Shown: one piece after another, positions 10,796 through 21,770 of the stretch | Numbering within the stretch: position 1 is the stretch's first letter | Layout: every line of letters starts with the position of its first letter | Assembly: GCA_900078405.1 (NCBI GenBank) | Contig: FLTS01000001.1 | Coordinates: 1,822,626 to 1,886,625 of the forward strand | Origin: an uncultured Stenotrophomonas sp. | Lineage (GTDB): Bacteria; Pseudomonadota; Gammaproteobacteria; Xanthomonadales; Xanthomonadaceae | Length of the DNA stretch: 64,000 bases | Direction of reading: 5' to 3' | Program-made: the position numbers and the translations under genes | Notes under the pieces: model-generated | Told to the model about the DNA's origin: nothing | What the model saw: the letters and a program-made list of their open reading frames with translations, nothing else | Database searches by the model: none

Positions 10796-11368
10796 ATGCG
10801 ACGTTCCCTCCTCCTGCTGGCTTGTTGCGCCCTGGCTCCCGCCGTCCACGCGCAGCAGATCAACCGCTGTACCGATGCCCAGGGACGCACCGTGTATGGC
10901 GACCAGTCCTGCGAAACGATGGGCGCGCGGGCACGCCTGCCAGCGGACGCCCGCCCCGCAGGCAGCAGCGGCCTGTACCGCGACAGCTGCGCGCGGCGCC
11001 TGAGCGAAGTGGTGACGCAGATCCGCAGCGCGGTGGCTGCACGCGACGCCAACCACCTGTCCGGCATCTACCTGTGGAACGGCCTGTCCAACGCCAGCGC
11101 CGCGCGGGTGATGGACCGGCTGGATGCGATCGTGCAACGCCCCCTCGTGGACATCGCCCCGGTGTATCCGGACGACCCGGTGCTGGAGCCGGTGGACGCA
11201 CCCGGCCCCGATGCCCGCAGCGGCCCGATCTTCATCACCAACATGCCGGCAACGCCGCCGCGGCCGATCGCGTTGCGGCTGGAGCAGACGCTGGGCAACG
11301 GCCACGTGCCGGTGCGCACCGTGCTGAACCTGCAGCGCCGGTACAACTGTTTCTGGATCAGCCTGTGA
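10796..11368 (+). CDS. DUF4124 domain-containing exported protein
   Basis: A 190-residue protein with a signal peptide (MRRSLLLLACCALAPAVHA|QQ) and an N-terminal DUF4124 domain, whose hallmark is visible: INRCTDAQGRTVYGDQSC, a short beta-hairpin with two Cys. The remainder (about 70-190) matched nothing recognised; it has further Cys at DSCARRL and YNCFW. DUF4124 proteins are periplasmic with unknown roles. The ATG at 10796 was chosen over an in-frame TTG six bases earlier because it puts the two Arg at the signal N-region. The 3' end overlaps the convergent Nudix gene by 11 bp. Confidence 0.8.
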   Translation: MRRSLLLLACCALAPAVHAQQINRCTDAQGRTVYGDQSCETMGARARLPADARPAGSSGLYRDSCARRLSEVVTQIRSAVAARDANHLSGIYLWNGLSNASAARVMDRLDAIVQRPLVDIAPVYPDDPVLEPVDAPGPDARSGPIFITNMPATPPRPIALRLEQTLGNGHVPVRTVLNLQRRYNCFWISL

Positions 11369-12311
11369 CCGGCTGCGGCCACAGCGCGCGGATCGCCGCC
11401 ACCCCCTGCGCACCATGCCGGCGCGCAGCATCGACATCATCGGCGGCGAGGCCGCCGATGGCGTAGATCGGCAGGGCCACCTGTTCGCGCATCCGCTCGA
11501 ATGCTTCCCAGCCCAAGGGTGCGGCACCGGGGTGGCTGGCGGTGGCCCGCACCGGGCCGAGTACGGCGAAATCGCAGCCCAGCCGCTGTGCGGCCTGCAA
11601 CTGCGCGAGGTCGTGGCAGGAGGCGGCAACCGGAACGCCATCGGGCAACGGGCGCCGCTCCAGCTGCAGCAGCTGTTCGCTGCCCAGATGCACGCCCACC
11701 CCCAGCTCCCGTGCCAGCGCGATGTCGCGGTTGAGCAGCAGTTCGGCGTGGCGTCCCACGCAATCCACCGCATCGCGTGCCAGGGCAATGCGCGCTTCGC
11801 TGCGCGGCGTACGCAACTGCACACGGCGGATGCCGCCTTCGACCGCGGCCTGCAGATGTTCCAGCCAGGCGGCTGCCCCCACGGCCGGTTCCGGCGTGAC
11901 CAGATAGCGGTCGGCCTGCATCAAGGCCGCCACCGCCGGCTGGTCGGCCGGCGGCATCGAATAGCGCGTCAGCTTCTCCGGCGCCACCCAGGTGATGGCC
12001 TGGCCCTCGCGGCCGCGGGCGTTGCCCTTCCACTGCCGCACATGGCGCACCTCCAGCCGCAGGCGCTTGTCCGGGTACAGCTGCGGCACGTCCATCAGCC
12101 ATTCGCCGACCTCGGCCTCGATGCCGAGCTCCTCATGCAGCTCCCGCGCCAGCGCCTGCTCGGAGGTTTCCCCCGGCTCGCGCTTGCCGCCGGGAAACTC
12201 CCACAACCCGGCCATGTCACTGTCGCCGGTGCGGCGGTTGAGCAGGATGCGGCCACGCGCGTCGGTGATGACGGCGGCCACGACGTGGATCGAGCGCAAC
12301 GGGGGTGTCAT
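11358..12311 (-). CDS. mutT: Nudix hydrolase (MutT type) fused to a thiamine-phosphate-synthase-like domain
   Basis: A two-domain protein of 317 residues. Residues 1-130 are a MutT-type Nudix hydrolase with a complete Nudix box at 42-64 (G-x5-E-x7-REL-x-EELG), expected to hydrolyse oxidised nucleotides such as 8-oxo-dGTP. Residues about 136-317 have the ThiE TIM-barrel fold (YLVTPEP, VQLRT, GVHLGSEQL, AVLGPVRATASHPG, PIYAIGGL). Such fusions occur near secA in many gammaproteobacteria; whether the ThiE-like half makes thiamine phosphate is not established. It lies downstream of secA on the same strand, past a cluster of hairpins. Confidence 0.9.
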   Translation of the reverse strand: MTPPLRSIHVVAAVITDARGRILLNRRTGDSDMAGLWEFPGGKREPGETSEQALARELHEELGIEAEVGEWLMDVPQLYPDKRLRLEVRHVRQWKGNARGREGQAITWVAPEKLTRYSMPPADQPAVAALMQADRYLVTPEPAVGAAAWLEHLQAAVEGGIRRVQLRTPRSEARIALARDAVDCVGRHAELLLNRDIALARELGVGVHLGSEQLLQLERRPLPDGVPVAASCHDLAQLQAAQRLGCDFAVLGPVRATASHPGAAPLGWEAFERMREQVALPIYAIGGLAADDVDAARRHGAQGVAAIRALWPQPVTG

Positions 12312-12393
12312 GGCACCGAGAATGCCGAAAATCCGGTTGCCGGTGCAATCACCGGCCGAGGCCCCGGGCCGGGCGAGTGCCAAGGCATCCATG

Positions 12394-12463
12394 GCAGATG
12401 CGGGGCCTGCCCCGCATGTGGCATTCCCGAGGAAACCCCGTGTGGGGCAAGCCCCACACCTAC
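12394..12463. repeat. REP dimer (type A, one end mutated)
   Basis: Same 70-bp layout as 2989-3058, with left stem GATGCGGGGC/TGCCCCGCAT and right stem GTGTGGGGC/GCCCCACAC and CTAC at the right end. The left end reads GCAG in place of GTAG. Confidence 0.7.
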
Positions 12464-12516
12464 GATCACCCGGATTCGGGGACGGCCGGCCCCCACCAGG
12501 ATATGTCTGGAGGAAA

Positions 12517-12647
12517 GCCCCCCCTTGGTAAGGGGGACGCGCCGAAGGCGCGGGGGATCGGAGATGAAGACCGTGTACCCATGATCCGTTGCACGGATCA
12601 TGGGTGTGTAGCCCGCTCCGCGGGCTACACCACAGGTCAGCTCAGCC

Positions 12648-12662
<15 letters not shown>
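12517..12662. repeat. Cluster of four hairpins downstream of (and into) secA
   Basis: Four stem-loops follow one another. A CCCCCTT/AAGGGGG stem with a GCGCC/GGCGC companion (12517-12562) belongs to a family also seen at 34388-34445. CCCATGATCCGT pairs perfectly with ACGGATCATGGG (12579-12606). GTGTAGCCCGC pairs with GCGGGCTACAC (12607-12629). GGTCAGCTCAG pairs with CTGAGCTGACC (12635-12662) and holds the secA stop codon in its loop. They fill the 336-bp gap between secA and the Nudix gene and may end secA transcription, although there is no T-run. Confidence 0.65.
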
Positions 12663-15365
<2,703 letters not shown>

Positions 15366-15468
15366 TGAAGGAACCGGTTTGGATGGAATGCCGCGCGCCC
15401 CCGCCCCGGGCGGAACCTGTCGGCACAAACGAAACAGGGCGCAGCGCGCCCCGTCGATGGCAATGACT

Positions 15469-15474
15469 ATTGTA
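15469..15474 (-). promoter_or_regulatory. -10 box of secA
   Basis: TACAAT on the minus strand, about 104 bases ahead of the secA start, in the 160-bp gap after the M23 gene. The nearest -35-like TTGAAT is 20 bases upstream of it, longer than usual, so the promoter is likely but weakly defined. The leader also holds a CAGGGCGC/GCGCCCCG hairpin. Confidence 0.4.
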
Positions 15475-15525
15475 GCTTGGGGCGGGCGCCTGGCGATTCA
15501 AGCACCCGCCGCCACGACCCGGCGA

Positions 15526-16476
15526 TCAACCGCGGCCGACCCGTCCCACCGGGGTGTTGCCCCCTTGGCCGAGGAACTTGCGCGGGTTCATCACGCGCCC
15601 GTCCTTCCACACCTCGAAATGCACGTGGGCACCGGTGGAGCGGCCGGTGGAACCGGCCTTGGCCACTTCCTGCCCGGCCCGTACCAGGTCGCCCTCGCGC
15701 ACCCTCAGCCGCGAATTGTGGGCATAGCGGGTGACGTAGCCGTTGCCGTGGTCCACATCCACGACGTTGCCGTAGCCGCCCTTCACCCCGGAAAAGCGCA
15801 CCACGCCATCGGCCACCGCCATCACCGGGTCGCCGACGCGGGCATGGAAATCGATACCCTTGTGGCTGGCCGCGCCACGGCCGAACGGGTCGGCACGGGT
15901 GCCGAACCCGGAGGTCACGTAGCTGTTGCGGATCGGCATGCGCGAAGGCACGGCGTTCTGCTCCAGCTGGTGGTCGAACAGCAGCGACTCCAGCACCGAC
16001 AGCTGCCGGCCCGAATCGACGAAGCGCTGCTGCAGCATCTGTAATTCGGCATCGACCTTGCCGGCCGGGATGTCCTCGACCGGGCTGGCGTCGCCATCAC
16101 CCATGCCGGGAGTTTCGTTGAAGTCGAACTCGCCGTCTTCCAGCTTGCCCATCCGGGTCAGCCGTTCGCCCAGCGCATTCAGCCGGGTGGCCTGCGCCTG
16201 CAGCTCGGCCATTCGTGCCGCCAGCGCGTTGACCTGGGTCTGCGCGTCGGCGCGCACCTTGACCAGTTCCTGCTGCTGGCGCTCGACCTCGGCGCGCAGC
16301 ATCGAGTCACCGGCCGCACCCACTGCCAAGGTCACTCCCATGCCCAGCAGGCAGCCCAGCCCCAACAGGCCGCCAGCCAGCGCCTTCGGTCGCTCCTCGA
16401 AAAAATCATGCAGGCGTGCCAACCGGGTTTTCGCCTGCCGCCCCCGTGTTTTGATTACGATCTTTCTGAAGGTCAT
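15526..16476 (-). CDS. M23-family (LytM) peptidoglycan endopeptidase, membrane-anchored
   Basis: A 316-residue protein with a cytoplasmic basic N-terminus, one membrane segment (about 33-54), a heptad-rich coiled coil (about 58-110) and a C-terminal LytM domain. The zinc ligands are all present: His 205 and Asp 209 in SHKGIDF and His 286 in AHVHFE, with His 284 as the catalytic partner, so it should be an active peptidoglycan cross-link hydrolase facing the periplasm. The coiled coil plus LytM design resembles division or elongation hydrolases regulated by membrane complexes. Lies between lpxC and secA; its start is only 12 bp from the divergent dciA start. Confidence 0.92.
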   Translation of the reverse strand: MTFRKIVIKTRGRQAKTRLARLHDFFEERPKALAGGLLGLGCLLGMGVTLAVGAAGDSMLRAEVERQQQELVKVRADAQTQVNALAARMAELQAQATRLNALGERLTRMGKLEDGEFDFNETPGMGDGDASPVEDIPAGKVDAELQMLQQRFVDSGRQLSVLESLLFDHQLEQNAVPSRMPIRNSYVTSGFGTRADPFGRGAASHKGIDFHARVGDPVMAVADGVVRFSGVKGGYGNVVDVDHGNGYVTRYAHNSRLRVREGDLVRAGQEVAKAGSTGRSTGAHVHFEVWKDGRVMNPRKFLGQGGNTPVGRVGRG

Positions 16477-16488
16477 CGAAGAATTCTT

Positions 16489-16938
16489 ATGTCTGAGCCG
16501 AAATCCGGTGTTCGCCCCCGTACAGCACCCAAACAGGCGCTGGAAGCGGTCATGGCGGACAAAGCAGGAAATCCGTTGCGGCGAGCCCTGTGGCTCGATG
16601 CGCTGGACCGGCAGTTGCGCCCCCAGTTGCCACCCATGCTGGCGAGCCGTTGCCGGCTGGCCAATGTGGACGGCGAACACCTCGTTTTTCTCGTCGAGTC
16701 ACCGGTCTGGCATGCCAAGGTGCGGCTTGCCGAACAGCAGTTGCTCGACGCGGCCCGATCCATCGGGCTGAAGGCCACGCGGGTGACCGTCAAGACTGCT
16801 ACCGCGCCTGCACCCTCCCCGGTGCGCAACGACCAGCGCAGTTCCCACGCAGTAACGGCCGCCACGCACAAAGGCCTGCGCGACGCCCTGGCTTGTCTGG
16901 CGGATGTGAAAGGCACCCGGTCCGGAAACGGCGGATGA
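16489..16938 (+). CDS. dciA: DUF721 protein, DciA-type replicative helicase loader
   Basis: A 149-residue protein with the DUF721 (DciA) domain: LRRALWLDALDRQLRPQLP, CRLANVDGEHLVFLVESPVWHAKVR, and LLDAARS. In bacteria without DnaC/DnaI this family interacts with DnaB and helps place it on origin DNA. The C-terminal part (about 100-149) is low-complexity and probably disordered, as in other DciA proteins. It is the only plus-strand gene inside the 20-kb dcw region and is divergent from the M23 gene, with 12 bp between the two start codons, so both promoters must overlap the other's coding region or the messages have very short leaders. Confidence 0.88.
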   Translation: MSEPKSGVRPRTAPKQALEAVMADKAGNPLRRALWLDALDRQLRPQLPPMLASRCRLANVDGEHLVFLVESPVWHAKVRLAEQQLLDAARSIGLKATRVTVKTATAPAPSPVRNDQRSSHAVTAATHKGLRDALACLADVKGTRSGNGG

Positions 16939-17095
16939 TCCTCCGCCGCGACAAGCCGGCAGGAATCCTAGCCGCGACTGGACGGGCGGGAGTTAGCGAA
17001 CCGTTAAATAAAAGTTAAGCGCCGCCCGGAATTCCCGCGAGCTTCACATTTCCGACACAGCGCTGGCCAATGGGCGCGTTTCGCCCATTCAGCAT

Positions 17096-18007
17096 TCAGG
17101 CGTAGGCGACGTTGCCGTAGACGACGGGCTCGGCCGCAGCCGCGGCGTCGTAGCGGACCCATTCCCAGGCGCTTTCATCGGCCAGCAGGGCGCGCACCAG
17201 CTTGTTGTTGAGCGCATGGCCGGACTTGAAGCCTTCGTAGGCACCGAGCACCTGGCCGCCGGCCAGGTACAGGTCGCCGATGGCGTCGAGGATCTTGTGG
17301 CGCACGAACTCGTCGGCGTAGCGCAGGCCGTCGTCGTTGAGCACGCGGAACTCGTCGAGCACGATCGCGTTGTCCATCGAACCGCCCAGGCCGAGGTTGC
17401 GTTCGCGCATGTACTCCAGGTCGCGCATGAAGCCGAAGGTGCGCGCGCGGGAGATTTCCTTGACGTAGGCGGCGGTGGAGAAGTCGATTTCCGCCCGCGA
17501 CTGCCGTGCCGGAATCATCGGGTGGTCGAACTGGATGGTGAAGCCGAGCTTGTAGCCCTCATGGGGCTCGAAGCGGGCGACCTTGTCGCCGTCACGCACT
17601 TCCACCGGCTTGAGGATGCGCATGAAGCGCTTGGCCGCATCCTGCTCGACGATGCCGGCCGACTGCAGCAGGAACACGAACGGGCCGGCCGAGCCGTCCA
17701 TGATCGGCAGTTCGGCCGAGGACAGTTCGACGATGGCGTTGTCGATGCCGAGGCCGGCCATTGCCGACATCAGGTGTTCGACGGTCTGGATCTTGGCGCC
17801 CTCGCAGGTCAGGCCGGTACACAGGGTCACCTCGGTGACCAGGTCGGCACGGGCCGGCACTTCCACCACCGGGTCCAGGTCCACGCGACGGAACACGATG
17901 CCGTGGTCGACCGGAGCCGGGCGCAGGGTCATGTAGACCTTGTCGCCGCTGTGCAGGCCGACGCCGGTGGCGCGGATCGTGTTCTTGAGGGTGCGCTGCT
18001 GGATCAT
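17096..18007 (-). CDS. lpxC: UDP-3-O-acyl-N-acetylglucosamine deacetylase
   Basis: The committed zinc-dependent deacetylation of lipid A biosynthesis, in the cytoplasm. 303 residues, the normal size. Zinc ligands are seen at His 78 in TVEHLMSA and His 237 and Asp 241 in HKILDAIGD, with the catalytic His 264 in SGHALNN. It follows ftsZ on the same strand, the classic position (envA), but 362 bp separate them, so it probably has its own promoter in addition to dcw read-through. An AATGGGCG/CGCCCATT hairpin 7 bp past the stop may mark its 3' end. Confidence 0.97.
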   Translation of the reverse strand: MIQQRTLKNTIRATGVGLHSGDKVYMTLRPAPVDHGIVFRRVDLDPVVEVPARADLVTEVTLCTGLTCEGAKIQTVEHLMSAMAGLGIDNAIVELSSAELPIMDGSAGPFVFLLQSAGIVEQDAAKRFMRILKPVEVRDGDKVARFEPHEGYKLGFTIQFDHPMIPARQSRAEIDFSTAAYVKEISRARTFGFMRDLEYMRERNLGLGGSMDNAIVLDEFRVLNDDGLRYADEFVRHKILDAIGDLYLAGGQVLGAYEGFKSGHALNNKLVRALLADESAWEWVRYDAAAAAEPVVYGNVAYA

Positions 18008-18242
18008 GGATTCGGAATCGGGGGCCGTGCAGGCACGGACATTCAAACAAGAATAACACGCGTTACCACGCGCCCTGCCGCCGCGAAGCGGCCTGCGCCG
18101 GCAGCGCCACGCTGCCGAAAATGCCGCCGGTCCGGCACCGGACCGGCGACAAAGGACATGGTGCCGCCCGCCGGGGAGGACAACCCCGGCGTCGTGTTGC
18201 CGCGGCCGGGCAGCCTGGGCCGCCCGGTCGTTCCGTTACGGT

Positions 18243-18390
18243 CAGTCGGCCTGACGACGCAGGGCGAACCGCCGCGTTTGCGAAGCACTGCTTCGCGCGG
18301 CGGTGAGCGCCCGGCCACGGATGGCCGGGCCGGACGTCCCGCAGCCGCGATGCCTCGCCAGGGATGGCATCAGTCGGCCTGACGACGCAG
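18243..18390. repeat. 21-bp direct repeat of the ftsZ 3' end in the lpxC-ftsZ gap
   Basis: The last 21 bp of ftsZ (18370-18390, encoding LRRQAD and the stop) recur exactly at 18243-18263, 127 bp further into the intergenic region. The rest of the 362-bp gap (18008-18369) holds GC-rich hairpins (for example GCCGGTCCGG/CCGGACCGGC near 18123-18144) and no gene. The copy suggests a partial duplication of the ftsZ tail or repeated insertion at that point. Confidence 0.6.
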
Positions 18391-19599
18391 GAACGCCGGA
18401 ATGTCCAGGTAATCGCTGGGCAGTTCGGCGGCGGCGGTCGGCGCGGCCGGGGCCGATGCGGCCACGGTGTCCGAGCTGGGGCGGCGCAGGCCGGAGCTGA
18501 GCGAGCTGCCGACCGCGCGGGCCACGGCGTCGGCCGGGCTCTCGTAGTCGCCGCCGAACTCCGGCTGGCCGGTGGTGGCGTTGCGCACCAGCTTGATCGG
18601 CGCGCGCTCGCCGGGACGCTGGGTGCCCTTGGCGACGGCACGGTTCAGGCCGGTGGCGACCACGGTCACCTTGATCTCGTCGCCCAGGTCCGGGTCGATC
18701 ACGGTGCCGATGACCACGGTGGCGTCCTCCGAGGCGAAGGCGTGCACGGTGCGGCCGATCTCGTCGAACTCGCTCATGGTGATGTCGGTGCCGGCGCTGA
18801 TGTTGACCAGCACGCCGTTGGCGCCGGCCAGGTTGACGTCGTCCAGCAGCGGGTTCTGGATCGCGGCCTCGGCGGCAGCCTGGGCGCGGTCGTCGCCGCG
18901 GGCGGTACCGGTGCCCATCATCGCCAGGCCCATTTCCGACATCACGGTGCGCACGTCGGCGAAGTCGACGTTGATCAGGCCCGGGCGCACGATCAGGTCG
19001 GCGATGCCCTGCACCGCGCCCTGCAGCACGTCGTTGGCGGCGCGGAAGGCCTGCACCATCGTCGCGTTGCGGCCGAGCACGGTGATCAGCTTCTCGTTGG
19101 GGATGGTGATCAGCGAATCGACGTGCTGGCTCAGCTCCTCGATGCCCTTGAGCGCCACCTGCATGCGGCGGCGGCCCTCGAACGGGAACGGCTTGGTGAC
19201 CACGGCCACGGTCAGGATGCCCATTTCCTTGGCCAACTGCGCCACCACCGGCGCTGCGCCGGTGCCGGTGCCGCCGCCCATGCCGGCAGTGATGAACACC
19301 ATGTCCGCACCCTGCAGGGCGTCCATGATGCGCTCGCGGTCTTCCAGCGCGGCCTGGCGGCCGACTTCCGGGTTGGCGCCGGCGCCCAGGCCCTTGGTGA
19401 CGTTGGTACCCAGCTGCAGCTGCAGCTTGGCGCCGCAGTTCTTGATCGCCTGCGAATCGGTGTTGGCGGTGATGAACTCCACGCCGTCGATGCTGCCGTT
19501 GACCATGTGCGCCACGGCGTTGCCGCCGCCGCCGCCCACGCCCACCACCTTGATCACCGCATTGGGTGCCATCTTCTCGATCAGTTCGAAATGTGCCAT
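18370..19599 (-). CDS. ftsZ: Cell division protein FtsZ
   Basis: The tubulin-like GTPase that forms the Z ring at mid-cell. The 409 residues show the N-terminal [13 protein letters not shown] nucleotide loop, the tubulin signature [10 protein letters not shown] (about 105-114), the catalytic synergy loop [11 protein letters not shown], a variable linker rich in Ala/Pro (about 320-390) and the conserved C-terminal peptide [12 protein letters not shown] that binds FtsA and ZipA. Two ATGs lie six bases apart; the second is preferred since GAGG then sits 8 bases upstream. It is 125 bp downstream of ftsA. Confidence 0.98.
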   Translation of the reverse strand: MAHFELIEKMAPNAVIKVVGVGGGGGNAVAHMVNGSIDGVEFITANTDSQAIKNCGAKLQLQLGTNVTKGLGAGANPEVGRQAALEDRERIMDALQGADMVFITAGMGGGTGTGAAPVVAQLAKEMGILTVAVVTKPFPFEGRRRMQVALKGIEELSQHVDSLITIPNEKLITVLGRNATMVQAFRAANDVLQGAVQGIADLIVRPGLINVDFADVRTVMSEMGLAMMGTGTARGDDRAQAAAEAAIQNPLLDDVNLAGANGVLVNISAGTDITMSEFDEIGRTVHAFASEDATVVIGTVIDPDLGDEIKVTVVATGLNRAVAKGTQRPGERAPIKLVRNATTGQPEFGGDYESPADAVARAVGSSLSSGLRRPSSDTVAASAPAAPTAAAELPSDYLDIPAFLRRQAD

Positions 19600-19724
19600 G
19601 TCCATGTCCTCGTTATGTTGGAACCCGACCCGCGGGCCGGCATCTTTTCTAGTTGGTGTTGCGTTACCGCCAATCGTCTTCCGCCCTTCCGCCTTCCGCT
19701 CTTTCCACTGCCGGTCTGCGACGC

Positions 19725-20960
19725 TCAGAACTCGCCGCGGAACCAGTTCTTCAACTTGTTGAACAACGTGCCCGCACGCCCGACCGGCAGCGACGGCCGC
19801 CGCGGGTGCTCGATCTGGCTGCCCATCAGCAGCAAGCCGACGCCGGTGGCGTGCACCGGGTTGCCGACCACTTCGCCCAGCCCGGTGACGTGCTGCGGGA
19901 TGCCCACGCGCACCGGCATCTGCAGCATTTCCTCGGCCAGCTCGACCACGCCCTCCATCTTCGAGGCGCCGCCGGTGAGCACCATGCCGGCGCGCACCAT
20001 CTCCTCGAAGCCGGAGCGGCGCAGTTCGGCCTGCACCATCTCGAAGATTTCCTCGTAGCGGCCCTGCACCGCCTGCGCCAGCGAGGCGCGCGGCATGCGC
20101 CGCGGCGGGCGGTCGCCGACCGAGGGCACCTGGATGCTTTCCTCGGCGGTGGCCAGCTGCGCCAGCGCGCAGGCGTAACGCACCTTGATCTGCTCGGCCT
20201 CCGGGGTCGGCGTGCGCAGCATGTGCGCGATGTCGTTGGTGACGTGGTCGCCGGCGATCGGCAGCGAGGCGGTGTGGCAGATGGCGCCCTGCACGAACAC
20301 CGCGATGTCGGTGGTACCGGCGCCCATGTCCACCATCACCACGCCCAGCTCGCGCTCGTCGGCGGTCAGCACCGCCACCGACGAAGCCAGCGACGAAAGC
20401 ACCAGGTCATCGACCTGCAGGCCGCACTTCTGCACGCACTTGCTGATGTTGGCCGCGGCCGACTGCGCGCATACCACCAGGTGCGCGTGCACCTCCAGGC
20501 GCACGCCGGTCATGCCAACCGGATTGCGGATGCCTTCCTGCGAGTCGTCCAGCACGTACTCGCGCGGGATCGCGTGCAGGATCTTCTGGTCGGCCGGGAT
20601 CGCCACCGCCTTGGCGGCTTCCAGCACCCGGTCCAGGTCGCCCCAGGTCACCTCGCCCTCGCGGATCGGGGTGATGCCCTGCGAGTTGCGGCACTGCACG
20701 TGGTTGCCGGAGATGGAGGCGTAGACCGAGCGGATCTCGCAGCCGGCCATCAGCTCGGCCTCCTCGATCGCGCGCTGGATCGACTGCACGGTCGATTCGA
20801 TGTCCACCACCACGCCGCGCTTGAGCCCGCGCGATTCGTGCGAGCCGATGCCGATGACCTCGATCGGGCTGCCCGGCGAATACTCGCCCACCAGCGCCAC
20901 CACCTTGGAGGTGCCGATGTCCAGCCCGACGATCAACGATTTGTCACCCTTGCGATTCAT
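19725..20960 (-). CDS. ftsA: Cell division protein FtsA
   Basis: Actin-like ATPase that tethers FtsZ to the membrane and recruits later division proteins. 411 residues with the actin-fold phosphate loops [10 protein letters not shown] (about 11-20) and [16 protein letters not shown], and the adenosine-loop [12 protein letters not shown]. The C-terminus [14 protein letters not shown] is the amphipathic membrane-targeting helix. Its ATG overlaps the ftsQ stop (ATGA), so translation is coupled. Confidence 0.98.
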   Translation of the reverse strand: MNRKGDKSLIVGLDIGTSKVVALVGEYSPGSPIEVIGIGSHESRGLKRGVVVDIESTVQSIQRAIEEAELMAGCEIRSVYASISGNHVQCRNSQGITPIREGEVTWGDLDRVLEAAKAVAIPADQKILHAIPREYVLDDSQEGIRNPVGMTGVRLEVHAHLVVCAQSAAANISKCVQKCGLQVDDLVLSSLASSVAVLTADERELGVVMVDMGAGTTDIAVFVQGAICHTASLPIAGDHVTNDIAHMLRTPTPEAEQIKVRYACALAQLATAEESIQVPSVGDRPPRRMPRASLAQAVQGRYEEIFEMVQAELRRSGFEEMVRAGMVLTGGASKMEGVVELAEEMLQMPVRVGIPQHVTGLGEVVGNPVHATGVGLLLMGSQIEHPRRPSLPVGRAGTLFNKLKNWFRGEF

Positions 20961-21685
20961 GTCCTGTCCTGCGTCTGCTTTGCTGCCGGCGGCGGGGTTC
21001 CCCAGCTCAGCGTGAAACCATTGGTGTAGCGGAGGTCGGCGCGCACGATCGGCACCTGGGTGCGGGTGAGCTGCGGCAGCACGCGCACGAAGCGGGCCAG
21101 CCGCGAGCGCGCGTCGTTGCGGCCGACGACCACCTCGGTGCCGTTGTCCAGCGCCAGAGACCAGCTGCCGCGCGCATCCATCGCCAGCCGGCGCACGTCC
21201 ATGCCGGCCGGCGCGAACAACGCGCGCGAATCGTTGTAGAGCTCGACCACTTCGGCGGTCATGCCATCCGGGCCGTCGAGCTGCGGCAGCGGCGCGTGCT
21301 CCAGCCCGTGCGGCACCGCGAACAGCCGGCCCTGCTCGGACAACAGCCGGTCCTCGCCCCAGCGCGCGAACGGCTTGTGCTCGACCACGCTGACCTCCAG
21401 CACGTCCGGCCACTGTTTGCGCACCTGTGCGCTCGCCACCCACGGCAGCTGCTCCACCGCCTGCTGCGCATCCTGCAACTTGACCGCGAAGAAGCCGGCG
21501 CGCGCATACGGCAGCAGCGCCTTCTGCAGTTCCTCGCCGGGCACGCGCTTGAACTCGCCATGCACGCGCAACTTCGTCAGCGGCCAGCGCTCGGCGCCGA
21601 CCCAGCCGTTGAGTACGGCCACCACCGGCAACGCCACCAGGGCGATGGCCAGCAGCCAGGCGAGGATGCGCAGCAGTGCGTTCAT
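20957..21685 (-). CDS. ftsQ: Cell division protein FtsQ
   Basis: Bitopic inner-membrane divisome protein linking early and late components (with FtsB/FtsL). 242 residues: one membrane segment (about 7-27), a POTRA domain (LTKLRVHGEFKRVPGEELQKAL) and the beta domain with WPDVLEVSVVEHKPFARWGED. The ATG at 21685 has GGGAGG 8 bases upstream; an in-frame GTG nine bases earlier would overlap that site. Directly follows murC; the usual ddlB between them is absent. Confidence 0.95.
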   Translation of the reverse strand: MNALLRILAWLLAIALVALPVVAVLNGWVGAERWPLTKLRVHGEFKRVPGEELQKALLPYARAGFFAVKLQDAQQAVEQLPWVASAQVRKQWPDVLEVSVVEHKPFARWGEDRLLSEQGRLFAVPHGLEHAPLPQLDGPDGMTAEVVELYNDSRALFAPAGMDVRRLAMDARGSWSLALDNGTEVVVGRNDARSRLARFVRVLPQLTRTQVPIVRADLRYTNGFTLSWGTPPPAAKQTQDRT

Positions 21686-21770
21686 CGCGCGCACCTCCCG
21701 GCCACGCGTGCACGCATGCGCACCGGCGATGCGGCGGCATGGATACGACGTGGCGGGCGCATGGCGCGGG

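Noticed and set aside
17069..17089. AATGGGCG/CGCCCATT hairpin after lpxC as a strong terminator
   Set aside because: There is no T-run on either side; kept only as a remark under lpxC.
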